From the NCBI GenBank assembly GCA_017460915.1, contig JAFUAA010000049.1, positions 268,547 through 332,546 of the forward strand: DNA of 64,000 bases. Direction: 5' to 3'. This document shows, one piece after another, positions 40,960-49,569 of the stretch; position 1 is the first letter of the stretch; each line of letters opens with the position of its first letter. The DNA comes from Bacteroidales bacterium. Its GTDB lineage: Bacteria > Bacteroidota > Bacteroidia > Bacteroidales > F082. A program made the position numbers and the translations under genes. The notes below the pieces were generated by a model. It searched no databases. It saw only the letters and a list, made by a program, of their open reading frames with translations, and was not told the origin of the DNA.

Positions 40960-42927
40960 ATGAGTTACATTTCCTGGGACAAAAAGAAACTGGTCAATCT
41001 GGAGTTCACACTTAACCGTGAAGTGTTGCGTTCCAATGCGTTAGGTGCATTCCTCGCCACCACGGTGATTGGCTGTAACACGAGAAAATACCACGGCCTG
41101 TTGGTGGTGCCGCAGCCGCAACTCGACAACAACAACCACGTTTTGCTTTCGAGCCTCGACGAAACCATCATCGAGAACAAGGAGGAGTTCCACCTTGGCG
41201 TGCACATGTATCCCGATGGCGTGTTTGCGCCGCGTGGCCACAAATACATTCGCGACTTCACCGCCGACCCGATGCCGAAGCTGACCTATCGCATTGGTAA
41301 TGTGGTGCTTGACAAGGAGCTGATTTTCTCGTCCACCGAGGCGCGACTCTTTGTGCGCTACACGCTGCGTGAGGCTGCAGTGCCCATTACGTTGCGCGTT
41401 TTGCCTTTCTTAGCCTTCCGCAATGTCCACATGCTGACGCACGAGAACTACGACGCCAGCCGCAAGGTGGAATTGGTGAAGAACGGCGCGTCGTGGCAAC
41501 TCTACAAAGACTATTCGCGACTCTTCCTGCAATTCTCGAAGGCGGCGAAATACACGCATGTGCCGCATTGGTACTACAATATGCTCTACATCCGCGAGCA
41601 GGAACGCGGCTACGAAGCCGCTGAGGACCAGTTTGTTCCGGGGTTCTTCGAGTTTCAGATGAAACAAGGCGACTCGGTGATTCTGTCGGTGAGTTTGCAG
41701 GAAGCGAATCCGGCGGCCATCAAGCGGCAGTGTGAGGCGGAAGTGAAGCGTTTGTTGCCGCAGATGAGTTACGAGGACTGCCTGCTGAAAGCCGCGCAGC
41801 AGTTCATCATCCGTGACGACAAAGGCACGCGCCTTTGGGCAGGCTTCCCGTGGTTTGGTTCTTGCAGCCGCGACACATTCCTGGCCTTGCCTGGCATCAC
41901 TTTGGCGCAAGGCGACGAGAAGACTTTCAAGGAAGCCATTGATTACTTGGTTTCAAGGATGCAGGGGCCGTTCTTCCCGCATCGGTATTACCAGAAGAGC
42001 CTGTATTTCACCGCGGTAGACTCGCCGTTGTGGTTTTTCTACGTGCTGCAGCTCTACGAAAAGATGCTCGGCAAGGAGAAGAAGGACATTTGGAAGAAGT
42101 ACAAGAAACCGATGACGACCATCTTGGAGGGTTTCATCGCGGGCACCGATTTCAATGTGCATGTGTTGGACAACGGCTTGCTTTATGCTGGCAACCGCGA
42201 TTTGGCCCTGACTTGGATGAATGTCTTTGCCCAAGGCAAGCCTTGGACGCCGCGTACGGGCTTGGCGATTGAGGTCAATGCGTTGTGGTACAACGCCTTG
42301 TGTTATGCCGTCGAATTGTTGAAAGTGGCGGAACCCAAGAGTCCGTTGTTGCAGAAATGGCAGACCATGGCCGACAAGGTGAAAGCCGCGTTTGCCGACA
42401 CATTTATTAGTAAAGACAATGGCGGCTTTTACGACTTCGTGAACAGCAACGAGAAAAACACGCAAGTGCGCCCCAATATGATGCTGGCTGCTGCCTTGCC
42501 CTTTACCCCGATGAGCGACGAAATGCAAAAACGCGCCTTCGACATTGCCCACTCTGAGTTGCTGACCACCAGAGGCATACGCTCTTTGTCGCCGAACGAC
42601 GAAGGCTATAACGGCATCAGCATCGGCAACCACAGCGAGCGCGAAAGAGCGTATCATAACGGCACGGCATTTCCTTGGTTGATAGCGTTTTATGCCGACT
42701 TGTCGGTGAAGTTGTTCGGGAAGACCTCGTTGCCGTATTTGGAAGACCTCTACAACGGCTTCGAGGAAGCCATCAAGGAAAACGGAATTGGCACGGTGTC
42801 AGAGATTTACGATGGCAATCCGCCTTTCGAGGCTCGTGGTTGCATCTCGCAATCGACGAGCGTGGGTGCCTTGCTCTATCTCAAGTATTTGATTGACGAA
42901 CTAAATAAGAAAGGAGGCTCAAAATGA
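40960..42927 (+). CDS. glycogen debranching enzyme (amylo-alpha-1,6-glucosidase, GH133-like)
   Basis: 655 aa. The N-terminal GDE_N domain has LRSNALGAFLATTVIGCNTRKYHGLLV, and the C-terminal alpha/alpha-barrel has AGFPWFGSCSRDTFLALPG, WTPRTGLAIEVNALWYNAL and ARGCISQSTSVGALL, the motifs of archaeal/bacterial type debranching enzymes. It hydrolyses alpha-1,6 branch points in glycogen. Overlaps the following GT4 gene by ATGA, so the two are co-expressed. GC content is higher than in the glycan locus. Confidence 0.93.
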   Translation: MSYISWDKKKLVNLEFTLNREVLRSNALGAFLATTVIGCNTRKYHGLLVVPQPQLDNNNHVLLSSLDETIIENKEEFHLGVHMYPDGVFAPRGHKYIRDFTADPMPKLTYRIGNVVLDKELIFSSTEARLFVRYTLREAAVPITLRVLPFLAFRNVHMLTHENYDASRKVELVKNGASWQLYKDYSRLFLQFSKAAKYTHVPHWYYNMLYIREQERGYEAAEDQFVPGFFEFQMKQGDSVILSVSLQEANPAAIKRQCEAEVKRLLPQMSYEDCLLKAAQQFIIRDDKGTRLWAGFPWFGSCSRDTFLALPGITLAQGDEKTFKEAIDYLVSRMQGPFFPHRYYQKSLYFTAVDSPLWFFYVLQLYEKMLGKEKKDIWKKYKKPMTTILEGFIAGTDFNVHVLDNGLLYAGNRDLALTWMNVFAQGKPWTPRTGLAIEVNALWYNALCYAVELLKVAEPKSPLLQKWQTMADKVKAAFADTFISKDNGGFYDFVNSNEKNTQVRPNMMLAAALPFTPMSDEMQKRAFDIAHSELLTTRGIRSLSPNDEGYNGISIGNHSERERAYHNGTAFPWLIAFYADLSVKLFGKTSLPYLEDLYNGFEEAIKENGIGTVSEIYDGNPPFEARGCISQSTSVGALLYLKYLIDELNKKGGSK

Positions 42928-44210
42928 GAGTCTTGATGTTTGGCTGGGAGTTTCCGCCGCATATCACAGGCGGTCTCGGCACGGCTTGCTTTGGCATGAC
43001 CAAGGGCTTGGCCAAGAACGGTGTGGAGGTGCTTTTTGTGGTGCCGCGCGCTTACGGCGATGAGGACGAGACCAATGTGCGTCTGCTCAACGCCAGCGAT
43101 GTGACCATCGACATCGACCACGAGGCCGACCGCAGCTATTGGGAACGGGTGCAATATATGGAGATTGGCTCCAACATCATTCCGTATGTCGGGCCGGAGG
43201 AGTTTGCCAACGTGCTTGAATATGACCGTCATGTGGTCGAAAACTTCAACCGCAGCGGCTCGGTGTTTGCGCGCAACTACCAGTTTTCGGGCAAATACGG
43301 CATGAACCTGATGGAGGAGGTGTCGCGCTACGCCTTGATAGGCTCATCGTTGGCCACGAAATACGACTTCGATGTCATTCACGCCCACGACTGGCTGACT
43401 TATTCTGCGGGCATCGCGGCCAAGGAGACCACGGGCAAGCCGCTCGTCGTCCACATGCACGCCACAGAGTTTGACCGCTCGGGCGAGAACATCAACACGG
43501 ATGTCTATGCCATTGAGCAGCGCGGTATGGAGGCTGCCGACCGTGTCATCACGGTGAGCAACCTGACGCGCAACATCGTCATTGAGAAATACGGCATTGA
43601 CCCGAATAAAGTCGTCACGGTGCACAACGCCGTCGAGCCTAACGACAAGCCCAAGTCGGAGTACGAGCGTAGCGGCTTGGATGCCAAGGTGGTGACTTTC
43701 CTCGGGAGAATCACCTACCAGAAAGGTCCGGAATACTTCATCGAGGCGGCTTACAAAATCCACCAAGTCGACCCGAGCATCCATTTCGTGATGGCGGGCA
43801 CGGGCGACATGTTGGAAAAGATGATTCGCCGTGTGGCGCAACTTGGCATGGGCAGCCATTTCCACTTCACGGGCTTCCTGAAAGGCGAGGCGGTGGACCA
43901 GATGTTTGCCATGACCGACGTGTTCGTCATGCCATCCATCTCTGAGCCGTTTGGCATCGTGCCGTTGGAGGCTATGCGCTTGAATGTGCCTGTGGTCATC
44001 AGCAAGCAGTCGGGCGTTTCGGAGGTTGTCAAGCACGCCTTGAAGGTCGATTTCTGGGACATCAACGGTCTCGCCGACGCCATCTACGGCCTCTGCCATT
44101 ATCAGCCTTTGGCCGACTGCTTCAAGGACGAAGGCAAGGACGAAGTCGATAGCCTCAAATGGGAACTGGCTGCGAAAAAGATAAAGGCGGTGTATGAGTC
44201 GGTTTTGTAA
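42924..44210 (+). CDS. glycosyltransferase family 4, probable alpha-glucan/glycogen synthase
   Basis: 428 aa, GT-B. RVLMFGWEFPPHITGGLGTACFGM is the N-terminal glycine-rich donor loop typical of glycogen-synthase-like GT4 enzymes; VIHAHDWLTYSAGIAAKE, VTFLGRITYQKGPEYF and VFVMPSISEPFGIVPLEAM complete the set. Position directly after the debranching enzyme and ahead of GH57 and phosphorylase genes supports a role in glycogen or maltooligosaccharide metabolism. Confidence 0.9.
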   Translation: MRVLMFGWEFPPHITGGLGTACFGMTKGLAKNGVEVLFVVPRAYGDEDETNVRLLNASDVTIDIDHEADRSYWERVQYMEIGSNIIPYVGPEEFANVLEYDRHVVENFNRSGSVFARNYQFSGKYGMNLMEEVSRYALIGSSLATKYDFDVIHAHDWLTYSAGIAAKETTGKPLVVHMHATEFDRSGENINTDVYAIEQRGMEAADRVITVSNLTRNIVIEKYGIDPNKVVTVHNAVEPNDKPKSEYERSGLDAKVVTFLGRITYQKGPEYFIEAAYKIHQVDPSIHFVMAGTGDMLEKMIRRVAQLGMGSHFHFTGFLKGEAVDQMFAMTDVFVMPSISEPFGIVPLEAMRLNVPVVISKQSGVSEVVKHALKVDFWDINGLADAIYGLCHYQPLADCFKDEGKDEVDSLKWELAAKKIKAVYESVL

Positions 44211-44215
44211 TATAA

Positions 44216-45652
44216 ATGTTAATGGTTGAATCTCAACACATAGAATACAAGCAGGTTTGGAAGGACGAGTACCTGAAATGGATATGCGGCTTTGCCAACG
44301 CGCAAGGTGGGGCGCTTTTCATCGGCATGGATGACAAGGGACGGCCTTGTGGACTTAAGAATGTCAAGCGGTTGTTGGAGGAGATTCCAAACAAAATCTT
44401 GTTGACGATGGGCTTGATGACAGATGTGGATTTGCGCATGCAGGAGGGCAAGGAATACATTTCCGTGAAAGTGGATGCCGTTGAGCAACCTGTTTCGTTC
44501 AAAGGGAAGTATTATTATCGTTCGGGGGCTACCTTGCAGGAATTGAATGGTTTGGCGTTGCAGAATTTTCTTATGCGGAAAATTGGCCGTTCCTGGGACG
44601 CTTTCATTTGCGAACACGCCACTTTGGAGGACATTGACCGTATGGCTATAGACTTTTTCCTGAAAAGTGCCATCAATGCAGGCCGAATGTCGGGCGACAC
44701 GCTTTATGACGACACGGAGACGGTGCTTCGTAACCTCGATTTGATTACGGAAGACGGAAATCTGAAAAACGCGGCAGTGCTTTTGTTTGGCAAGAACCCG
44801 CAGCGAAGGTTCATCAGTTCCCGCTTTCGGATTGGGCGTTTTGGAACATCCGAATCCGATTTGATGTTTCAGGACGAGATTGGCGGTAACCTTTTGCAGA
44901 TGGCGGATAAGGTGATTTGGACTTTGCGGAGCAAATACCTGAAAACGCCTATCCATTATGAGGGTTTGCACCGTGTGGAGGCTTTGGAGATTCCCGAGGA
45001 AGCCATGCGCGAGTTGGTTTATAATGCCATTGTCCACCGCGATTATCTTGGTACGGACATTCAGATGAAGGTCTATAACGATAAAATTTGGCTGTGGAAC
45101 GAAGGCGAACTGCCCGAAGGCTACAATACGGAGGTTTTGCTGGGCTCACATCTTTCCAAACCGCGTAATAAACTAATTTCTAGTGTTTTCTATAAGGCTG
45201 GTTTCATTGAATCGTGGGGCAGGGGAATCGACAAGGTAAAAACGGCGTTTGTCCAAGCAGAGCTTTCATTCCCAACTTTCGAAAATGCTTTTGGCGGTAC
45301 CTTGGTGGTTATTCCTCGCGATGCGGAAGAGGAAAAGGCGGTCAATTTGAGTGGGTTGCAATTGACGGACAGGCAGCGAAAGATTATTGAAATGATAGCG
45401 GTGGATAATAAAATTTCGATTAGAAGGCTTTCGGAAAGTATGACGGTTTCCATTCCTACGATTAAACGGGAGTTGTCTCTTTTGCAGAAAGAAGGCATAC
45501 TTTCAAGATCCGCTAATAACCAATATGGTAGTTGGATTCTTTTAGGTCATATCATCAAAAGTGATACTCCAAATGATACTCCAAATGATACTCCAAATGA
45601 TACTCCAAATGGTACAGTAGATGCTGGTCTAAATGATATGGAGAATAACTGA
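44216..45652 (+). CDS. AlbA_2/Schlafen-type ATP-binding regulator with C-terminal repeats
   Basis: 478 aa, intact. AlbA_2 domain at the N-terminus (ESQHIEYKQVWKDEYLKW, FANAQGGALFIGMDD), the HATPase_c_4-type core (MRELVYNAIVHRDY near 265, HLSKPRNKLISSVF, ESWGRGIDKV), a winged helix (ISIRRLSESMTVSIPTIKRE) and a tail of Asn-Asp-Thr-Pro repeats. It is a paralogue of the first gene of the window, with a different tail repeat. Role unknown; it interrupts the glycogen cluster. ATG at 44216 or 44222. Confidence 0.88.
   Translation: MLMVESQHIEYKQVWKDEYLKWICGFANAQGGALFIGMDDKGRPCGLKNVKRLLEEIPNKILLTMGLMTDVDLRMQEGKEYISVKVDAVEQPVSFKGKYYYRSGATLQELNGLALQNFLMRKIGRSWDAFICEHATLEDIDRMAIDFFLKSAINAGRMSGDTLYDDTETVLRNLDLITEDGNLKNAAVLLFGKNPQRRFISSRFRIGRFGTSESDLMFQDEIGGNLLQMADKVIWTLRSKYLKTPIHYEGLHRVEALEIPEEAMRELVYNAIVHRDYLGTDIQMKVYNDKIWLWNEGELPEGYNTEVLLGSHLSKPRNKLISSVFYKAGFIESWGRGIDKVKTAFVQAELSFPTFENAFGGTLVVIPRDAEEEKAVNLSGLQLTDRQRKIIEMIAVDNKISIRRLSESMTVSIPTIKRELSLLQKEGILSRSANNQYGSWILLGHIIKSDTPNDTPNDTPNDTPNGTVDAGLNDMENN
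45563..45610 (+). repeat. 12-bp tandem repeat, four perfect copies
   Basis: Four head-to-tail copies of GATACTCCAAAT encode the Asn-Asp-Thr-Pro tail of the AlbA_2 protein. Frame-neutral, like the 12-bp repeat at 725 in its paralogue but with unrelated sequence. Confidence 0.95.
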
Positions 45653-45692
45653 TATTTTTTATAAATAATTGATAATCAAACAATAATAAATT

Positions 45693-46892
45693 ATGAAAAG
45701 AAACCTAATCTTGATACTGCTCCTCTTCGCAACAGTCTTCACGGGCTTCGCGCAGATTGAGGGCGAAATCGATCAGTCGAAAAAGGAGAAAATCGAGAAG
45801 GGCAGGGCGTATCTCCTTGAAAAGTTTCTTGACCGCGACTACGACAAGGTGAAAGAGATAAAGGATTATTTGATGACCTTGGAGGATGATAACTATGTGG
45901 CACTCGATCCTATGGAGTTGTGGCTCGTGGAACTTTGGACAAAGGAATATGATGCGTTGGTGTCGAGCCTAAGGCAAGTTGATTCGCTATTTAATGCCAG
46001 TTACGCCAGATACACCAGAAATTATGTTCCTGGGCGACAAGAAAGGGTTTTCCCTCCTTTTGACGGCTTGACACGCATGCTTTTCTTTCGGACAAGAGAG
46101 GATGAACATTTGCTGAGGTTTGGCTTGCAAGAGGCGAGCTTGCCTCTCGAAGACGATGCTTTTTTGTCAATGTTTATGGATTGGCTGTTTGTGGATAACC
46201 ATTATCTTATTAATGATATTCAAAATGACGCCAATCAAACGAAATTGAATGCAGCTGCAACAAAATTCTTGTCCGACTATCCCAACAGCGATTATGAGTG
46301 GTTCGTGGGACATTTGATGCGGAAACAGTATTCGGAAAAGGACTGGGGCTTTGGCTTGGGTGTTGATTTTCGCTCCGCATTGACTACGGGAACGTTAGCT
46401 AATCGAGGCTTGGGAATGGGAATCAGTTTTGATGTTTTATATAAAAGGTTCGATTTGACAGTGGGAGTCGGTGTGACGACCTTGAAAACAAGGGAAGATC
46501 GGGTTTATAGTTTTCAAGGGAATGACGGTCTTGTTTATCCAAAAGGAAGCAATTGCAATTGGATTTCGCCATACGCGAATTTGGCTTGTTATTTATTTGA
46601 TGGGAAGCGGATTTCGGTGGGACCGATGGTAGGAATTGGATGGTTTTTTGAGGAGTATCCCTATAATGATAAGAAAGAGGAAGAATACAAAGAGTTGAAC
46701 AAGAATTTTCTGGTATGTAAATTGGGCGTGAATTTTGATTTTAAGGTGCCGAATTATGGCTTTGATAGAAGTGCAATCCGAATGAAATATGAATTTGGCT
46801 TGACAGGATTTGGTGCAGAACAATTGTCTACCGTTCATATGCTTACTGTCGGTGTTTCAATTATTGGCCGTGGAAGCAAACGAGTGTATTAA
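45693..46892 (+). CDS. secreted outer-membrane beta-barrel-like protein of unknown function
   Basis: 399 aa. It has a signal peptide (LILILLLFATVFTGFAQ) and an alpha-helical N-terminal half with no known motif. The C-terminal half (from about 215) has alternating polar/hydrophobic strands such as FGLGVDFRSALTTG, MGISFDVLYKRFDLTVGVG and ISVGPMVGIGWFF, ending in an aromatic residue (RVY), as expected for an outer-membrane barrel. It sits between the AlbA_2 gene and the GH57 amylase; no link to glycogen is visible. Confidence 0.65.
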   Translation: MKRNLILILLLFATVFTGFAQIEGEIDQSKKEKIEKGRAYLLEKFLDRDYDKVKEIKDYLMTLEDDNYVALDPMELWLVELWTKEYDALVSSLRQVDSLFNASYARYTRNYVPGRQERVFPPFDGLTRMLFFRTREDEHLLRFGLQEASLPLEDDAFLSMFMDWLFVDNHYLINDIQNDANQTKLNAAATKFLSDYPNSDYEWFVGHLMRKQYSEKDWGFGLGVDFRSALTTGTLANRGLGMGISFDVLYKRFDLTVGVGVTTLKTREDRVYSFQGNDGLVYPKGSNCNWISPYANLACYLFDGKRISVGPMVGIGWFFEEYPYNDKKEEEYKELNKNFLVCKLGVNFDFKVPNYGFDRSAIRMKYEFGLTGFGAEQLSTVHMLTVGVSIIGRGSKRVY

Positions 46893-46922
46893 TATTAAAC
46901 TGAATAATAAAAACTTAAGAAT

Positions 46923-48134
46923 ATGAGCAAATCAATCTGTTTCTATTTCCAGGTGCATCAGCCGTATAGGCTCCGCACTTATCGTTTCTTCGAAATCGGG
47001 AAGAAACATTACTATAGTGACGACTACAACAACCGTATGATCATGCGGCGCGTTGCCGAGAAGTGCTATCTGCCCATGAACGCGCTGCTGATGCGGCAAA
47101 TCGAGCAATGGGGCGGCAAGGTGAAACTCGCGCTCTCGTTCTCGGGCATCGTGCTCGAACAGATGGAGCAGTTTGCTCCGGATGTGCTCGAGAGTTTCCA
47201 GAAACTGGTCGCCACGGGCCACGTGGAGGTGCTTTCCGAGACCTACGCCCACTCGCTGGCCTCGCTGGCTTCGCCTGACGAGTTCAAGTGGCAGGTGACG
47301 GCGCACAAGCACAAGATGAGGGATGTGTTTGGCGTCACGCCGAAGACTTTCCGCAACACCGAGTTGATTTACAGCGATGAAATCGGGGCGGCTGTGGCCG
47401 ACATGGGCTACAACCTCATCCTCACCGAGGGCGCCAAGCACATCTTGGGCTGGAAGAGTCCCAACTACATGTACGCCAACGCCATCAACCCGAAACTGAA
47501 GGTGCTGCTGCGCAACTTCAAGTTCAGCGACGAGATAGCCTTCCGCTTCGTGCAAGACGGCTTTCGCACCGAGGACTTCGTCAACTGGCTGAATGCCTTG
47601 CCCGAGGACGAGGAGGTGGTCAACATCTTCATGGACTATGAGACCTTTGGCGAGCACCAGTCGGCGGAGACAGGCATCTTCGACTTCATGGAGCGCCTGC
47701 CCGAAGCCATCCTGACGGGCACCAACTTCAAGTTTGCCACACCGCAGGAGCTGGCGAAGAAGTTGCAGCCAGTGAGCGCGGTACATGTGCCCAATGTGCT
47801 CTCATGGAGCGACGAGGAGCGCGACCTAACGGCTTGGCTCGGCAACCCCTTGCAGGACGATGCCTGCCGCGCCTTGTACGAACTCGCGCCCAAGGTGCGC
47901 CGCATCAAGGACGAGGACTTGCAGCAGGATTGGCTCCAATTGCAGACCTCCGACCATTTCTATTACATGTGCACGAAGTGGCTCTCCGATGGCGTGGTGC
48001 ACAAGTATTTCAGCCCTTACGCCTCGCCGTATGACGCCTACGTCAACTACATGAATGTCCTCACCGATTTCACCGACAGGGTGAAGAACCTTTCGAAGCG
48101 GAAAAATGAAGTACAGAAAGTTGTTGAAAATTAA
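46923..48134 (+). CDS. glycoside hydrolase family 57 alpha-amylase/glucanotransferase
   Basis: 403 aa. CFYFQVHQPYRLRTYRFFEIG is the GH57 opening with the conserved His-Gln, EVLSETYAHSLASL and FRNTELIYSDEIGAAVADMG are conserved regions 2-3, and NIFMDYETFGEHQ contains the Asp acid/base region 4. No signal peptide, so it acts on intracellular alpha-glucan. GC-rich relative to its neighbours. Belongs functionally with the debranching enzyme and phosphorylase. Confidence 0.93.
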   Translation: MSKSICFYFQVHQPYRLRTYRFFEIGKKHYYSDDYNNRMIMRRVAEKCYLPMNALLMRQIEQWGGKVKLALSFSGIVLEQMEQFAPDVLESFQKLVATGHVEVLSETYAHSLASLASPDEFKWQVTAHKHKMRDVFGVTPKTFRNTELIYSDEIGAAVADMGYNLILTEGAKHILGWKSPNYMYANAINPKLKVLLRNFKFSDEIAFRFVQDGFRTEDFVNWLNALPEDEEVVNIFMDYETFGEHQSAETGIFDFMERLPEAILTGTNFKFATPQELAKKLQPVSAVHVPNVLSWSDEERDLTAWLGNPLQDDACRALYELAPKVRRIKDEDLQQDWLQLQTSDHFYYMCTKWLSDGVVHKYFSPYASPYDAYVNYMNVLTDFTDRVKNLSKRKNEVQKVVEN

Positions 48135-48149
48135 ATGGTTATATAAAAT

Positions 48150-48230
48150 CACTTTTCGAAAAGTGAAAATTGATGCAAAAATCACTTTTGGAAAAGCGAA
48201 AAATTGAAGGAAATCGCTTTTGAAAAAGTG
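48150..48230. promoter_or_regulatory. three spaced palindromes, probable operator array
   Basis: CACTTTTCGAAAAGTG at 48150-48165 (perfect), CACTTTTGGAAAAGCG at 48183-48198 and CGCTTTTGAAAAAGTG at 48215-48230 (near-perfect), each preceded by AAAT and spaced 33 and 32 bases apart, about three helical turns. The last copy overlaps the -33 region of the ATPase promoter. Looks like a cooperative repressor site on one DNA face. Confidence 0.75.
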
Positions 48231-48238
48231 AAAATGCG

Positions 48239-48246
48239 TATCTTTG
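48239..48246 (+). promoter_or_regulatory. -7 box (TATCTTTG) of the AAA ATPase gene
   Basis: TATCTTTG followed by CAGC, 19 bases before the ATG. A TTTG at 48219-48222 is a possible -33 with a shorter spacer of 16 bases, inside the third palindrome. Confidence 0.65.
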
Positions 48247-48265
48247 CAGCGTTAAAGTTGAAAAT

Positions 48266-49471
48266 ATGAGTCAAGACGAGTTACAGGCCTTGCACGCGAA
48301 ATACCTCAGGAAGTTGTCCGCCGTTGACATGGCTTTCAGGCGTTATCTCTACGACCAAATCAATTGGGAGGTGCGCATGATTGGCATCAAGGGGGCGCGT
48401 GGTGTGGGCAAGACGACTTTGCTGCTGCAACGCATCAAGTTGGCTTTTGCCGACCCGAACGAGGCTTTCTATGTCTCGTTGGACGATTTTTGGTTCCAAA
48501 GCCACGCTTTGGACGAGTTGGCGCAATGGCTCAACAGTCGTGGTGTGACGCATCTTTTCCTGGACGAGGTGCACAAGTATCCCAAATGGAGCCAAACCTT
48601 GAAGAACCTCTACGACGATTATCCCGAGATGCGTATCGTTTATACGGGGTCGTCGATGCTCGAAATCGACCATTCGAAGGCTGATTTGTCGCGCCGTCAG
48701 ACGCTATACACGCTTAATTTTCTGTCGTTCAGGGAATTCCTTGCTTTTGAGGGCGTTCTCCAGATGCCTGCTTTGACCTTGGAGGAGGTGCTCAAGAACC
48801 ATGTCGTCAAGGCGATGGAAATCACGAAGGAAATAAAGGTGATGCGCTATTTTGAGGACTATCTGCGTCGTGGCTGCTATCCTTTTTATAAGGAGTCGGG
48901 TGACGATTTCCTGCTGCGTTTGGACGAAACAGCCAAGGTGGTGATGGAAATGGATTTGCCCGCCGTCGAGGAGGTGACCTATCAGACCATCCAAAAGGCG
49001 AAGTCGTTGCTGATGATTATCGCGAAGAATGTGCCTTTGGAGCCTAATATCCAGACCCTCGTCAATGAGTTGGAAACCACGCGCGACCTTTGTCTGAAGC
49101 TACTTTACGCCCTCGACCGAGCGGGACTGCTTCTCCTGCTGACAGACGAACCTAAAAGCTACAAGCACTTGGTAAAGCCCAGAAAAATCTTTTTGGGTAA
49201 TCCGAATTTGATGCACGCCTTTGCGATTTCAATCGAGGTAGGGACGATGCGCGAGACCTTTTTCTTGAGCCAAGTGGGGGCGATGGCCGAGGTGGTCATG
49301 CCAAAGCAAGGCGATTTTAAGGTGAATGGACGCTATTTGTTCGAGGTGGGTGGAAGCGGTAAGTCGTTTGACCAAATCGCCGATGTTCCAGATAGTTATC
49401 TCGCCGTTGACGATACTGAAATTGGCTACGGCAACCGAATACCGCTATGGATGTTCGGAATGCTGTATTAG
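48266..49471 (+). CDS. AAA ATPase of the AAA_14/DUF4143 type
   Basis: 401 aa. Walker A GIKGARGVGKTTLLLQ near residues 38-50, Walker B THLFLDEVHKYPKW near 95, and sensor-1-like IVYTGSSMLEIDHSKADLSRR followed by TLNFLSFREFLAF, the hallmark order of AAA_14. The C-terminal DUF4143 has FLSQVGAMAEVVMP and YLFEVGGSGKSFDQI, a degenerate nuclease-like core. These ATPases are widespread accessory genes of Bacteroidales and archaea with unknown role. Preceded by a palindrome array and placed inside the glycogen cluster. Confidence 0.9.
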   Translation: MSQDELQALHAKYLRKLSAVDMAFRRYLYDQINWEVRMIGIKGARGVGKTTLLLQRIKLAFADPNEAFYVSLDDFWFQSHALDELAQWLNSRGVTHLFLDEVHKYPKWSQTLKNLYDDYPEMRIVYTGSSMLEIDHSKADLSRRQTLYTLNFLSFREFLAFEGVLQMPALTLEEVLKNHVVKAMEITKEIKVMRYFEDYLRRGCYPFYKESGDDFLLRLDETAKVVMEMDLPAVEEVTYQTIQKAKSLLMIIAKNVPLEPNIQTLVNELETTRDLCLKLLYALDRAGLLLLLTDEPKSYKHLVKPRKIFLGNPNLMHAFAISIEVGTMRETFFLSQVGAMAEVVMPKQGDFKVNGRYLFEVGGSGKSFDQIADVPDSYLAVDDTEIGYGNRIPLWMFGMLY

Positions 49472-49569
49472 TTTATGAGTTAATAGTTTGAAGTTGGGAC
49501 TTGTCCCGCGTCTCGCGTCCCGAAGTCCCGTGTCAATTGGAAATCTTGAAATAATAAATACTTACATAA

